DNA of 64,000 nt, taken from positions 2,592,146 through 2,656,145 of the forward strand of contig OU744447.1 of the NCBI GenBank assembly GCA_916610825.1. The letters are read 5' to 3'. A program made the translations under genes and the position numbers. This DNA comes from Haliclystus octoradiatus (Eukaryota > Cnidaria > Staurozoa > Stauromedusae > Haliclystidae). Below the pieces are notes generated by a model. That model worked only from the letters and a program-made list of their open reading frames with translations. It made no database searches and was not told where the DNA came from. This document shows, piece after piece, positions 12,380 through 23,689 of this stretch (its first letter is position 1; each line of letters opens with the position of its first letter).

Positions 12380-14749
12380 TAATCTATCGCAGGGCATAAA
12401 AACAAATTAACTTGCAAGAATTTTCAAAATGACGTTGGCGTTCGATCAATTCGAAAAATATTCAAAGTTCGAATAGATTATCTGTCTACAGTATAAAATT
12501 ATAGAGTTTAGAATTAATCAAGGCATTGCACAAAACTATTTCTATAATTTATTATTTAATATAATAATATGAATCATTTGGTTTTGAGCAGGCAGGCTTT
12601 TATTTTCAGATTTTGCTTCAATAATTAACGAAGGAATTATAGGCATCGATTAAAATTAAAATTTCATTTTTTTGACTTGCTATACGAATAAGACACAGTA
12701 TGTTACTACAGTTTCGAGAATAAAAATATCGATGTCTTGTTATTATCTTTGATCAACATTTAATAAAGTTAATTTCAGGTATATCAAATTTAACAAAGTT
12801 AAATTGAATTGAGCGTATGATTTGTGATAAATAATAATAATTATAATATTTTCAGCGTTCAAAAATTTTGCTTTGAATTTAAAAGCACAAAATCATAATT
12901 CAAAAACATTTTTAAATAGTTAATACAGTTTGGATGAGTGTATTGTGACCCTTGTGTTACAAAAATAAAAAGTGAAAAGGTTGCATGAAATAATCGATCA
13001 TAGCAAACAATATTTATTAAAATACAACTTACCATTTTCCAAATGAGATCCAAATAAAAGATATACGAGCCGCATAATCTCCGAACAACATTTAAATACA
13101 TAAAAGCGTGTTCTCTGAGTTAATACACCAATCAATAATAAGTTAACAACCATATTTTATCGAAGGAGAATAAACGCCCGATAAGAATAAAATAAAGATT
13201 GTCTTTTATTCGAAATAATTCTGACAAAATGATCATTTCATATCGTGATCAAATGCATGGTAAAGTAGATTCATTTTCTACATAGTAAATTATCATTTTC
13301 TACGTTATGTCAGACATCATAACATGAGCATTTAAATATTACCAACGGCTGTGGTAGTTTATATCTTTGAAGCTGCACTAAACATTTCCACTCTATAAAC
13401 CATCGCGTCCGTTTCAATAAATTCTGAATAAATATGCATATCACGAATCTGGAAAAATGAGTTCCGGAATGAGTTGTTTTCGTTTTTCTATCAAAATAAT
13501 TAATTTATTCATAATCATCTTTTCTTTCATTCGACATCTGCAATGTATTAAAAATAGCGCGTAGAAATATTGACAACAAGATGTAACATAATATCAATTT
13601 CGAATTAGTATAGCGATTTATTATAGAATTTTATTTTCCTTTAAAAAGAATGTTGATGCTATTATTCTGGAAAATTTGATAACAAGAAGCACTATGAGGT
13701 CAACTTTTCACATCTTTTGTTTACTTTTAAAATTTTATTTTCAACGAACTCTTAGTATTTTGATAGACTGCCATGAAAATCACAGGCCTACTTGCTGAGA
13801 TTGCAAAGATCAAAAATATATAGGCTCATATACTATCATATCATAATATTTTCAGAGTATATATATAATTTGAAATTCAATACACGCAGGATATCAATTC
13901 AATACACGTGGATCGGCCTTGTTCAATAATACGTTGTCGAAGCAGTAGGTTTGTTGATTAGGTCAGTCAAAGCGCCGATAACAGTAAAAAGGCAGTGGCT
14001 AATTGGTTAATGCTCTGGTATAACAAATTCAGGGTCGTCAGTTCAATTCCGCCATTTGGCAACCTTTTTATCAACGATTTTTCTTATTTTTTTTTAATAT
14101 CATCATCATTTTTAATTAACAAAAGATATCGTTTGATCTTGTTAATAACAGAAATTAGTGACCCATGTGTCTTGTCGAAGCTAAATTAATTTAATATTGA
14201 ATATATTACATGCGATGCCACGAGTTTGCCCGGCCTCACCTTGACGGCGTTATTTTGTGAACACCACATTAGGGTTGTATGTATTGCAATGAATATTTAT
14301 CAATCCGAACCGAACGCGATTTGATCGTATCGGGTCAGATTCGGGTTAATATCTTAGGTCTTCGGATCGGATCGGATTTGAAGTGATATTTTATGGATAG
14401 TTTCATATTTCGAAATTTGACTGAGTATTTGTAATTTATAATAATTAATGTGTTCTGGTTTCCTTTCAGCACATAAAATAAAGTTTTTCTATGTAGAGAT
14501 AGCTACGTTAAATTATACATTTCAATCGACTCAATTGATGTGAAATAAATTAAATTTTTATTAAAGGAATGATTAAGATTTATTGATTAATGCTACATCG
14601 TTTCAATGCGTATTGTGTCTCATGTTCTCCTCCAGAGTTCATACTCCGTATTATACAGCGATAGAAAGCTTAGTCAATTGTTTAATTATAAGTGGTCTGA
14701 AAGTTTTATCATAGAAGGTCCATAATGGACCACAACACTCATTGCTAGT
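12380..14749 (-). repeat. B module, inverted copy
   Basis: Full-length reverse complement of B, from ATCTATCGCAGGGCATAAA to CACTCATTGCTAGT. With the forward B at 5209 it forms the outer arms of a ~9.5-kb inverted-repeat composite sitting inside a LINE. Confidence 0.85.
13990..14060 (+). other. tRNA-like segment in inverted B copy
   Basis: Plus-strand block GGCAGTGGCTAATTGGTTAA (A-box-like), ...GGGTCGTCAGTTCAATTCC (B-box-like), then GCCATTTGGCAACC and TTTTT, a possible Pol III terminator. Confidence 0.55.
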
Positions 14750-14798
14750 TATGTATATAAGTGATATAAACAGACAGTATTATGTATATAAGTGATAA
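14750..14798 (+). repeat. M minisatellite at right end of composite
   Basis: Two M units (TATGTATATAAGTGATATAA and a CAGACAGTATTATGTATATA copy ending AAGTGATAAG) lie between the inverted B terminus and the resumed LINE. The left end of the composite has no M tract. Confidence 0.7.
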
Positions 14799-15014
14799 GT
14801 GATCCGTCGTTATATATATTCGATTGATTGGCAGGCTCTTTTTGGTAGTTGTGAGGACAATGTGGAACCTGTATGGACAAAATTTTATGAAATTTTGGAC
14901 AATTGTATCTCAAAATATGTACCTACTAGTGAAGTGTACCCGCTGCGCTGGATGAAATTTATATATAAAAAAATACAGAACATTAATTGCTAGAAGTTGA
15001 AAAATAATGCACTT
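14799..15014 (+). pseudogene. LINE fragment, continuation of the element interrupted at 5208
   Basis: The frame reads IRRYIYSIDWQALFGSCEDN, then VWTKFYEILDNCISKYVPTSE and RWMK, the segment that in Jockey/CR1-group LINEs lies between the endonuclease and the reverse transcriptase. The preceding family residues (NFWKADYE) end at 5208. The frame decays after about 15000. The RT-containing copy at 17225 begins within the same protein region, with partly overlapping but not identical sequence, so it is probably a different copy of a related LINE. Confidence 0.7.
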
Positions 15015-17224
15015 TTACTTCGAATTGTGATTGATATAGTAGATTGACAATTAATATGCATATTAACATAAACCATGAAATTATCAGTGTTTGACCAAAA
15101 ACTGATGTATTTATATATTATATATAGAGATTATATTATTTTTCGTAAGATAACAAAATTAAGAAGATTACATAGATAACCTAAAAGTACTTTTTCCCAA
15201 ATTTCCATCTAAAAATGGCTTTAAAGTGTCCCATAAGCTTAGATTTAACAACACCAAGGATCGTGAACCACACATGTAAATTTTTATTGGTCTGATTCAA
15301 AAAAATTTGACTAAGATTTGAATTTCTTTTCCGAGGCATCACTCAGGCCATGGCCATGCAGTCATTTATAGGCCACTTTTAAACAAATTGAATATGACTA
15401 CGCTCATTATACTAATACCGCTGACGCTCATAAATAAAATCTGATGAATTGCTGAAATATTTGAAATATCCTTAAAATATTAATGTTGGTTTATGAATAA
15501 CTAAATAATTGCTGTTTTTCTCTGAATTGCATAAATAGCTGAATAACATAATCAATAAATTAGTTAAATCAAATCGTTCTTCAAATAACTATCGTGTAAA
15601 ATGACTCATTTTTATTTTACTGTATAGGGGCCCCTATATACCTTAGCAATAACACAAACACGCACTTCATTTTCACAACTTCACGCATAACGCAGTAAAA
15701 ATTCAATTCCCACGTATTCAGCCATTAACACTTGATGACGATTTAATTTAGACCATTCGGATTTGAAATATTTTCGAGCTTCATTGGCGAAATTATTATA
15801 GCCGAGAGAAATGTGTTTTACAGAATTTGAAAAGTGTAAATCGCAAGCATGCAATATAGGTTATTGTCCATGCAAATGGGGTCCAGGGGTGAAATTTACC
15901 TCCGTGAAATATTTTCAAAATGTGATGTCAAATCTGTGAAAACCCCTATGCTATAACTCAAAAGTCCTCAAAGGCTATTTAAATAGGTTTATATTTAGTA
16001 TAAGGCAGAAACTTTCATTCACGTAATAAGGCGTATAAAAATTTACACGCCTTTTCACGAATTCACGCTGAAAATATAGGTCAATACCGCGTCACGATTA
16101 AATATGGGGGGGGCTGTATAGTATTAGCGGATAAAATACATACCGCATTGCACACGCATTTTTATCATCATCATTTATTCTGGGCATTCTCATTGTTGAA
16201 AATTTTATACAGTAAATAAATATTTGAGAATTGATTGACAAAGTCAATTTCTTACATTAAGAATGCTTGAAGGAAAGTTAATAAATACAGCTAATATTTA
16301 ATATCTCCAGTAAAATGTATAACAGTCTATTATATAATTGCAGACATCTGTTTTAGGGGTGAGACGATGATGAAATCTACCGATGGTTGATGCCGATTAG
16401 TTTGCCGACTATCAGTCATAACAAACAGTCGATTAATCGGATTTTGCCGATTGTTTCCCATCCAAGCAAATGAAAACAAAAGATCAGGAGGCTACACATA
16501 GTCGTAGATCATGATTATATTATGTAGGTGTCAAGTTGCATGGCGAATGATTCGATTCGAACGTTGGTTTTAAATAGGTTTTTAATTACAAAATGATGTA
16601 GACAAACCAGAGCGACGAACGTTCTGAATTACAAAACGATGTAGAGAAAACAGAGCGGCAAACGTTGTGAATTACAAAACGAAGTAAACAAAACAGAGCG
16701 ACTGCACTGGGCGATATCCACTTTGAATTAAGATATCAAAATATTGAATTAATAAATTTTGGAATAAGAAACATAATTTTGAATTTCATTCTCTATTACA
16801 TTGTATTTAGTATAATCTACTAAAAATACAATCATAAACAAATCATTGGATTCAATCCTAAATGAATGATGAAAGATAAATGCATGAGCGGAAATAGACC
16901 AATTGTTAAATAAACAATAGAACTGAATGTCAGTCGGGTGTGAAATACGAAGCGTGACGAACATGAGAATGTACTTCGTTTTTTCTGTGGAGCCGCAAGA
17001 GAAATCCTACAAAAAAATTACGCTTCGGACCGTCAATTGAACAAATATAAAGATACGGTCACGAAACATGGCCTATGTTGTGACAAATAATTATATGATA
17101 CCCAACGAAAAGTTTGGTTTTTATACGTTTACCAGGAGAAGCGTGAATCTCGAATACTGTTAATACAGACAGACATACATCGACGTTTATATAGTTGATA
17201 TCTCTTTCTAACAGAGGGAAATCT
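15015..17224. other. Gene-free stretch
   Basis: No supportable coding region. Landmarks are a run of eight G at about 16107-16114, short repeats of GCCGATTA (16400-16460), and the 43-bp tandem repeat listed separately. Confidence 0.5.
16584..16712 (+). repeat. 43-bp tandem repeat, three copies
   Basis: AATTACAAAA.GA.GTA.A.AAA.CAGAGCG.C is repeated with exact 43-bp spacing at 16584, 16627 and 16670. The third copy degrades near its end. It has no coding sense that I can see. Confidence 0.8.
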
Positions 17225-19325
17225 GAACGCCCAAGATCTATCCGTTCTCTTGCATTAAAAAATAGAGCTTTGTAAAGTCAAAGTAAGACTTCAACAGCTG
17301 CTAAAGCAGAACATAAATCAGCTTCTCGTCAATACGAAATGCTGGTCAAAGAGTTACAAGTACAATGGGAGCAATCATTGATACACAATAATTCTCTTTC
17401 AAATGTTTATACTTTTGTTAGCAACAAACTACAAACGAAGCCATCCATATCTCCATTGAAGAAGGATGAGGACAATTTTACTTCAAATGATTTTTCAAAA
17501 GCGACTCTATTTATATAATTTCTTCGAAAGTGTTTTCACGAAATACAACAATGATTTACATTAATTTCCAAGTATAGTCCATGATGACCTCGTTTTGTTT
17601 TACAGAGTTTTCTTTTGATAGAGTTCACGATGCCCTTAAAGATATTCCAAAATCATCATCTAGATCACCTGACGGTTATCCTGCAATTTCTTAAGTCTGT
17701 TGCAGCAGAGACTGCAGCTCTTTTGTCTTATTTGTATGAAATTTCCTCCAAAACTGGCATATTACTATCATTTTGGAAACTTACAATAATTAATCCGATA
17801 TTTAAGAAAGGTCGCTTTTTTAATCGCGCGAACTACATACCAATTTCACTCACATGCATTATGTGTAAAGTAATGGAGTCAATCATTGTTAGAAACATCG
17901 TGTCGTATTTATTTAAGGTCAATTTAGCTTCAAAAAACAAGACTACTTTCTTGCCTGAAGATCAACAACTACTCCACTGGTAGTAGCAATTAGCCAATTG
18001 CGTGATTCTCTAAATAAACGACAAAGACTCGATAGTGTATATATCGACTTCAGTAAAGCTTTCGATAATGTATGTCATTCAAAGCTATTATTAAAACTAC
18101 AAAGCTATGGAATTTGTTTTGACATGTTCACTTGGATATCGTTTTTTTTATATAATCGTAGTCAGAAGGTGTGCGTTGGCAATTCATTATCTGAAGCTCT
18201 TCCTGTTAATAGTGGAGTTCCAAAAGGATCGATCCTGGGACCAATTTTATTCATTATCTACCTTAACAATATAGTTAGCTGCTTACACGATGGAAGTGAC
18301 GTCAAGTTGTTTGCTGATGATGCAAAGCTCTATTATGGGAGGACAGATAGCGATGGCATGCCCCTCATAAAAACATTGAACAACTTTACATCATGGGCTG
18401 AAAAATGGCAACTAAGAAATTCTTTTAACAAGTGCAGCGTGTTATCTGTTGCCAACCTAAAATTATCAAGCAATATATATTCCTTATGCAACAATGAACT
18501 GCAACAATTGTCACAAATCAAAGATCTTTGTATTATACTTAATTCGGATCTCATTGTTCAATGATAGTATCAAAAGCATATTCTCATTGCTACTTAATAT
18601 TAAAATGTTTTATTTCAAAAAATGTATATCTGCTTATGTCTGCTTTTAAAACATATGTCAGACCCTTATTGGAATCATCGAGTCTGGTTTGGAGCCCGCA
18701 TTTGGCTAAAGACATCAAATTACTTGAAAGTGTACAAAGGTCATTTATCCGGAGAGTTTGCGGTTTTTCAAATATCAATTATGTGGACTATGCAGATCGA
18801 TTAAATATATTAGACATAGTATCGCTAGAAGTTCGGCGTATTAAAGTTGATCTTTCCCTTATTTAAAAAAATCTAAATGGAATTGCGGATGTTAAATTTG
18901 ATAAATTGTTTATAATTGAATCATCAAAACTATTCCTTGAGGTCACATTCATTAACATTAAAATGAACATGTATTGCTAAGACTGACAGTGTTCGATGCC
19001 AGTTTTGTTGTAGAGTAGTACCTTGGTGGAATTCTTTATCAGAAAAACTTGTAACCTCAGCCAGTTTTTCTACCTTTAAAATGGGACTTGATGAGACAAG
19101 ACTCTCATCTTTTTGCAAGGTATTTTCGTAATTTACGGCATTTAGTAATTATAAAACAATGTAATGTAAAGCAAACAATTATTTTGCATGCTTGAATTTA
19201 TATCAATTTTTATTTACATCAGTTGTAACTAGGCTACATTTTAGTGAGGGATCATATTATATGACTTGCCTGTCAATGTTGACAAAATAAATGAGCTGAA
19301 ATGAAATGAAATAAAATGAAAATGA
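17225..19325 (+). mobile_element. 5'-truncated Jockey/CR1-group LINE with (TGAAA)n tail
   Basis: The insert covers the linker (SIRSLALKNRAL...SASRQYEMLVKEL...SNKLQTKPSISPLKKDE), the complete RT and the C-terminal region (WWNSLSEKL...SFSTFKMGL) of a non-LTR retrotransposon. The 3' end at 19285-19325 is a run of (A)TGAAA repeats, the simple tail typical of target-primed reverse transcription. The endonuclease is absent, so this is a dead-on-arrival 5' truncation that has since mutated further. Confidence 0.85.
17271..19130 (+). pseudogene. LINE reverse transcriptase, broken by stops and frameshifts
   Basis: RT blocks in order: ISLTCIMCKVMESIIVRNIV (17840-17900), VYIDFSKAFD (about 18036-18066; the A motif with its catalytic Asp), SGVPKGSILGPILF (about 18212-18250; Gln of the usual PQG is Lys here) and FADDAKLYY (about 18308-18335; catalytic DD intact). 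Then follow an AFKTYVRPLLE block near 18650 and a C-terminal WWNSL block near 19028. The reading frame changes between 17983 and 17998 and again at about 18560, and stops occur upstream of 17615. In life such enzymes copy their own RNA into chromosomal nicks. This copy cannot make a full protein. Confidence 0.85.
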
Positions 19326-19850
19326 TTATTCTACTTGTATCGCTCATCTATGTACTAAGATCTCTAACTTTTATATAAAATTTACATGGCATTACGGACT
19401 TTCCATTTGGCGAACTTTTTAAAATTGAAAAATAAAAATATTTCTTGAGGTTCCATTCCTTAATATTGAAACCACTGTGTGACTCAAAAAATGATAGTAT
19501 AAAATTTGAATTTTGCACCAGAGTCATCCTTTGGTGGAGTTCTATACCACGCGTCTTAGTAAATTCTATTAGTTTTTATACTTGATGCGATCAGTATCTC
19601 AATCTTTTGTAAATTAGTTTTTAAAGTTTCATTGTAACCAAGTACAATATTATATGCATGTACTGGACTGTGGACATTTGTATCATATCTAGTTATATTA
19701 ATCTATACTAAACTTATTCCAAAAACTTGCTTGTAAATTATATACGCTGCATTTTAGTGAGATAATTTGATGTGACTCTACTTTGTTTTTCCCTGTCCGC
19801 TTTGAAAAAATAAAAAATAAAATTTATTCAATCTCATAAATAAAAATGAT
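19326..19850 (+). mobile_element. Second LINE 3' end in tandem
   Basis: Immediately after the (TGAAA)n tail another, more diverged copy of the same LINE 3' region follows in the same orientation. RYHSL..LK...F.TRVILWWSSIP at 19440-19560 corresponds to the WWNSLSEKL region, the TACAATAT...CATTTTAGTGAG 3'UTR block is repeated, and a second AT-rich tail lies near 19805-19830. Both tails are followed by a similar AAAATGATTATT(T)CTACTT sequence, so the unit of duplication is about 530 bp. Confidence 0.7.
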
Positions 19851-21309
19851 TATTTCTACTTATAAATATCTTCTATCTATTTACTAAGATCATAGGTTAT
19901 ATAATTGTTAGTAGCTTTGTAACTTTTAATCGAATTTTAATATATTTACCGTAATGCACATATTTACAAACAGAGTCCATCCACGATCCATTATACTCAA
20001 TGACCAACAGAATTGTGGCCGTTCAAAAGCTTGTACCAATCTGAATACCTTTCGGGCCAGAATGGAAGCGAAAGAGACAAAACTGCCGAGCATGTGCACC
20101 TCACTACAGAACTCAGTGCCCTAGCAACACGTCAAGAAAGACCGTAGCAGCCGCTCGAACATCAAATAAAATATTGAGAATCATTCGAAGTGCAACGTCC
20201 GATAGAGCAATTCATAAGAAACTCATAAAAAACTGATAAAAAGAAGCAATGCTTTGCAATCATGCCTACTGCGGGCTACTGAGTTAACGTAATATCACCA
20301 TGCTGTCGTTGTGCGGGCGGCTCGACTCATGAGGCTGGCGTTCTCTGCTTGTTTGGCTACGACGTACCAGCGTAATGACTCAACGGAGTGGCTGAGATTT
20401 TGATAAATTAATTAAAAATCAACGGATGACTTTACAGCGCTGGAAAATAAACTTTCTTTAACAATTTGGCATTTTTTTCCGATTGTTGCTGCTTTCGTAT
20501 TGATCTGAACTGCCGTTGCAGAGATGTCATAGGAGCTTTACCAACTTTAAGATTAATTCGGAGTGTAAAGACTGTCGTCCGTGGGTGTTCGCTGTGTTTC
20601 TCTTTTTTGTGGCGACTCCGTGTGAGGACGCGCTCGCCGTCGTCATGGCAGCGCAAAACCCCGAACAGAAGTCGTTGCTTCGCGCTGGACCCAGCTGGTA
20701 CTAGACAAGAAGTCGCGCGCAGGTAGTCACAACTTCTATCTGTTTGTCAAATCATCATCCGAATGACAGCAAACAGCAAACAGCTCAAACATCGCTGGGA
20801 ACAGCAGCAAAAGATAATGATATTTGACAGTTTTTTTACCGTATTGGGCATTCCGTGTTTCGCAGGCCATACCTACCTTGGTTTATGCCTGATGATATGA
20901 ATTTATAAAGTGTGGGAAGGGCCCGATAAAAACATCTACCGTCTGGAGTCCCAAGAGATTTCCAACATTTTTGTTCTGAATTTCGTTTTGATGTTTGACC
21001 AATAAATCATTAAAACTATTAATTTGTTTCTGAATTTGCTCTAACCTTACGGAATATAGGGTTCAAGGATTCCTACTTTTTTCAGACCCTGCACATGGGG
21101 AAATATTTAGACGTGTTGATGATGGATAGAATTTCATGCAGAGATCATAGATAGATCAGCTTACCTATAAATTTAATGGATTCTCATTATAGATCATTAT
21201 AGATTCATGATTTACCATTCATGCCCTATAGATGACTCATTAAGTAATCTGCTGTATATGTCAATGAATAAAAATGTTCTGCAATACTATTCTATTTGAG
21301 CAAACTTAC
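19851..21309. other. No confirmed gene; contains a CpG-rich patch
   Basis: The segment is AT-rich except for 20290-20730. The remainder of the discoidin domain encoded at 21310-21626 would be expected here on the minus strand. I did not find a convincing next exon. Confidence 0.5.
20290..20730 (+). promoter_or_regulatory. CpG-rich patch, possible promoter or first exon
   Basis: This ~440 bp is clearly richer in G+C and CpG than its surroundings (GTGCGGGCGGCTCGAC, GACGCGCTCGCCGTCGTC). At 20645 a well-placed start codon (GTCATGGCAG context) opens a 19-codon frame beginning MAAQNPEQKS; a GCGCAG|GTAGTC sequence near 20719 resembles a splice donor but lies beyond that frame's stop. A host-gene first exon or promoter on the plus strand is possible. 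Nothing downstream on that strand confirms a gene, as the THAP transposon follows. Confidence 0.3.
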
Positions 21310-21626
21310 TTCGCATAATGCTGAATTTTGCTGTTTAACACATGTCAATTGACCAAAACCAAAATTATACTGCAACTGATACGTAGTAATATAAGGTGTA
21401 AAACATCCTTGTGTTGAGATGCCTGTTATGGTTGCAACGTAACGTAAATCAATCTGCATCCAATCACTTGAAACAGACCGATCTGGTTTAGAAATCCAAT
21501 AGCGTAGATAATTCAATCTACCTTTTGTAGATGAATAATATGAGCTTGACTTAAATGAGCTTGAATTGCTTGTTTGATCGTCTTTGATTACTCTATTTTC
21601 CATCCCAAGGGGAAACACACATTTAC
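21310..21626 (-). CDS. Exon encoding part of an F5/8-type C (discoidin) domain
   Basis: A 317-bp exon on the minus strand with good splice sites: acceptor TTACTTTTTCAG at 21627-21638 and donor GAA|GTAAGT at 21310/21309. It encodes about 105 residues beginning KCVFPLGMENRVI and including SDWMQIDLRYVATITGISTQ and TTYQLQYNFG. These match the N-terminal two thirds of an F5/8-type C/discoidin domain: first cysteine, PLGM start, aromatic-QIDL strand and TGI-TQG turn. Such domains bind glycans or phospholipids on secreted and membrane proteins. The C-terminal third, with the second domain cysteine, must lie in another exon at lower coordinates. The exon starts with two bases of a split codon and ends on a codon boundary. 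This is the best host-gene evidence in the window; the rest of the protein is unknown. Confidence 0.75.
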
Positions 21627-21638
21627 CTGAAAAAGTAA

Positions 21639-22107
21639 CAGTTATAAATAAGATTTTAGTAAGATAATAGAATTCACATATTACGAATTATTATATATGC
21701 TAATTCTGCAAGTTGATTCGATATATATGTCCCTGTGCTGGCTTTGCTATAACAAAATTGTTGAGACGCATAGATCACAACAAAGGCTTGTGATAATTTA
21801 CATCGTAACAAAATATATCTAATTGAACCGGCCTGCTTGGTTTTGGTTACGTTTGATATTATTATTTTGTGATTATATTGCCTGTTAAACATTTGAAGTA
21901 TTCTTCATTGATTATATTATAGTATGGATCATCATTGAATTATACCTCATCTTGAATGTGAAAACATATTACAATCTACTTCTAAATTGACGCTATTCCA
22001 TTTGTGTGTCTGTAATGTGTACAACGGCGGGGATTAGGGGAGCCGTTTCAGATCCAATCAATGCATGACTTTTCTTAACCCGGAGGCGTCCCTCATTTCG
22101 GGGATTA
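21639..22107. other. Probable intron or intergenic sequence
   Basis: Upstream on the minus strand of the discoidin exon. A 72-codon open frame at 21674-21892 (minus) is present, but I see no domain in it and no clear splice donor, so I do not call it an exon. Confidence 0.4.
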
Positions 22108-22136
22108 GGGCTCTGCGCCAAAACGACCGCAATGAG

Positions 22137-22158
22137 TTGTGGGATACCTGGTCAGACA
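22137..22158 (+). repeat. Inner terminal inverted repeat, left arm
   Basis: A 22-bp block (contains GTGGGATACCTGGTCAGACA) whose exact reverse complement lies at 24413-24434, 42 bp inside the right end. The corresponding left offset is 29 bp. Confidence 0.9.
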
Positions 22159-22233
22159 AACAATTTTTACTGCGTGCTCGATCTGTTGAGTTTTATAGTG
22201 TGTTTGATTCAATTTTCTATCTTGTTTTATGCT

Positions 22234-23430
22234 ATGGCAGAAAACGTAACACTTCGTAAAGGAGCAACAAAACATTGTCGCTGGGGTACTTGCAAGTCAG
22301 ACTCTCGGTATCCTGACAAACTTCCAGAAGGAACATAATTTATTTGTTTCCAAAGCCTGGAAAAATCAAAACCAATATGTCACAGCTCGAAATTTCAGAA
22401 ATGGAATGAAGAACAAACAAAGCCAAAACTTGGCAGCATGCATGTGGAAGGAAAGACTTACCATACTGGAACAAATCAAAAAGTATACTTATATATGTAC
22501 ACTGCATTTTGTCGGTGGTAAAGGTCCAACTGATGAAAATCCTTACCCAATAGTTGCAACGGCAAGCTCATGTGATCGTCAACGTGTGGATAGAAAAAGG
22601 CCTCATCCTCGAGCAACGTAAACATTCGAACACTGCAGTGACACGGAATTTACTTCTGAAGTTGATAATTCTACAATAGACAACTCCAGTTTTGGGTCTA
22701 TATCAGGTGAAACTCTTGCTAATAAACTTGATGAAATAATTACTCGATATGAGGCGCCATTGAACGATGCTACGACTTCAGAAACTATGCCAAGCAATAT
22801 ACCTATATCTATTCAACCATCGCTCATGCAATCAACAGAAATTTTCAAGTACTTCATTGGCCTTACTCCTGAACAATTTCGAGTGCAATTTGACTTTCTT
22901 GGCGACGATAAATTTAACCTTGTTTATTGGGGCAGTGGTGCTGCCAGTGGAAAGAAAGCAGAGCAGAAAGGAACTCCATAAAATGTTTCTTTGGAGGATC
23001 AGTTGTTTGTTACATTGCTAAGGCTACGAAGAGTAATTAATGTCACAACTCTTGCTCTTATGTACTCGATTAGTGAGACATAAATAAGGAAAATATTCAC
23101 AACTTGGATACAATTTCTGTATCACCCTGTTAAGGATATGAATGTATAGATGTTCCCCACTAGACAAGAGATGAAACCATTCCTACCAAGAGTTTTTAAA
23201 GGATTATGGAAAGCAAGGCAATATGTATTCATCTTATAAGCATTACAATACAATGAAATGCCTGATTGCAGTTACTTCTTGTGGTGCAGCTTGTTTTGTA
23301 TCCCATCTATATGAAGGAGGTATAGACGATGTTAAAATTTTCAAAGAATGTTGAATTCTCCAACATATTAATCCAGGAGACTCCTCTTAGTAGATAGAGG
23401 CTTTACAGTTCAGGATCTCTTACTTAGCAA
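22234..23430 (+). pseudogene. THAP zinc finger + DDE_4 transposase, broken
   Basis: Begins MAENVTLRKGATKHC. The THAP-like C2CH finger is seen as CRWGTCKSDSRYPDKLPEG (about 22270-22335) and, after a frameshift, the C-terminal KKYTYICTLHFVGGKGP with its Cys and His (about 22478-22530). A linker follows, then a FIGLTPEQF block (22855), a helix-turn-helix SLEDQLFVTLLRLRR...LMYSISET (22985-23080), and DDE_4 motifs [26 protein letters not shown] and, after a frame change, LLVDRGFTVQDLL (about 23385-23425) with the middle catalytic Asp. In-frame stops occur at 22621, 22980, 23080 and 23147. The block containing the first catalytic Asp is missing, and the third acid cannot be found. This copy is inactive. 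Confidence 0.8.
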
Positions 23431-23689
23431 GCAGGCAAGATGATCGTTTCATAGACCTAGATGTATATTCAGCATCATGGAGCGCTTTAGGGTTTTTATC
23501 CCTTTTCTTTCCCTGATTCCAAGTACAGGATAATGAAGTAGAAGGAACAGCAACAACATTCCCAGAGTTAGCTACATGTTTACTTACAAAAATAAGCAAG
23601 GCTGATATATGAGCACACCTTTACATAGCATTCTCTTCACGTACAACTTGCATACTTCATATACCCACTATCCTTACTTAGTGATACAG

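Noticed and set aside
13990..14060. True tRNA gene
   Set aside because: A and B boxes are recognisable but the T and acceptor stems do not pair properly in any copy, so it is a tRNA-derived segment rather than a functional tRNA.
14799..19325. One continuous LINE from 14799 to 19325 with a single insertion at 15015-17224
   Set aside because: The two pieces appear to overlap in the linker region with different sequence, so they are more likely separate copies.
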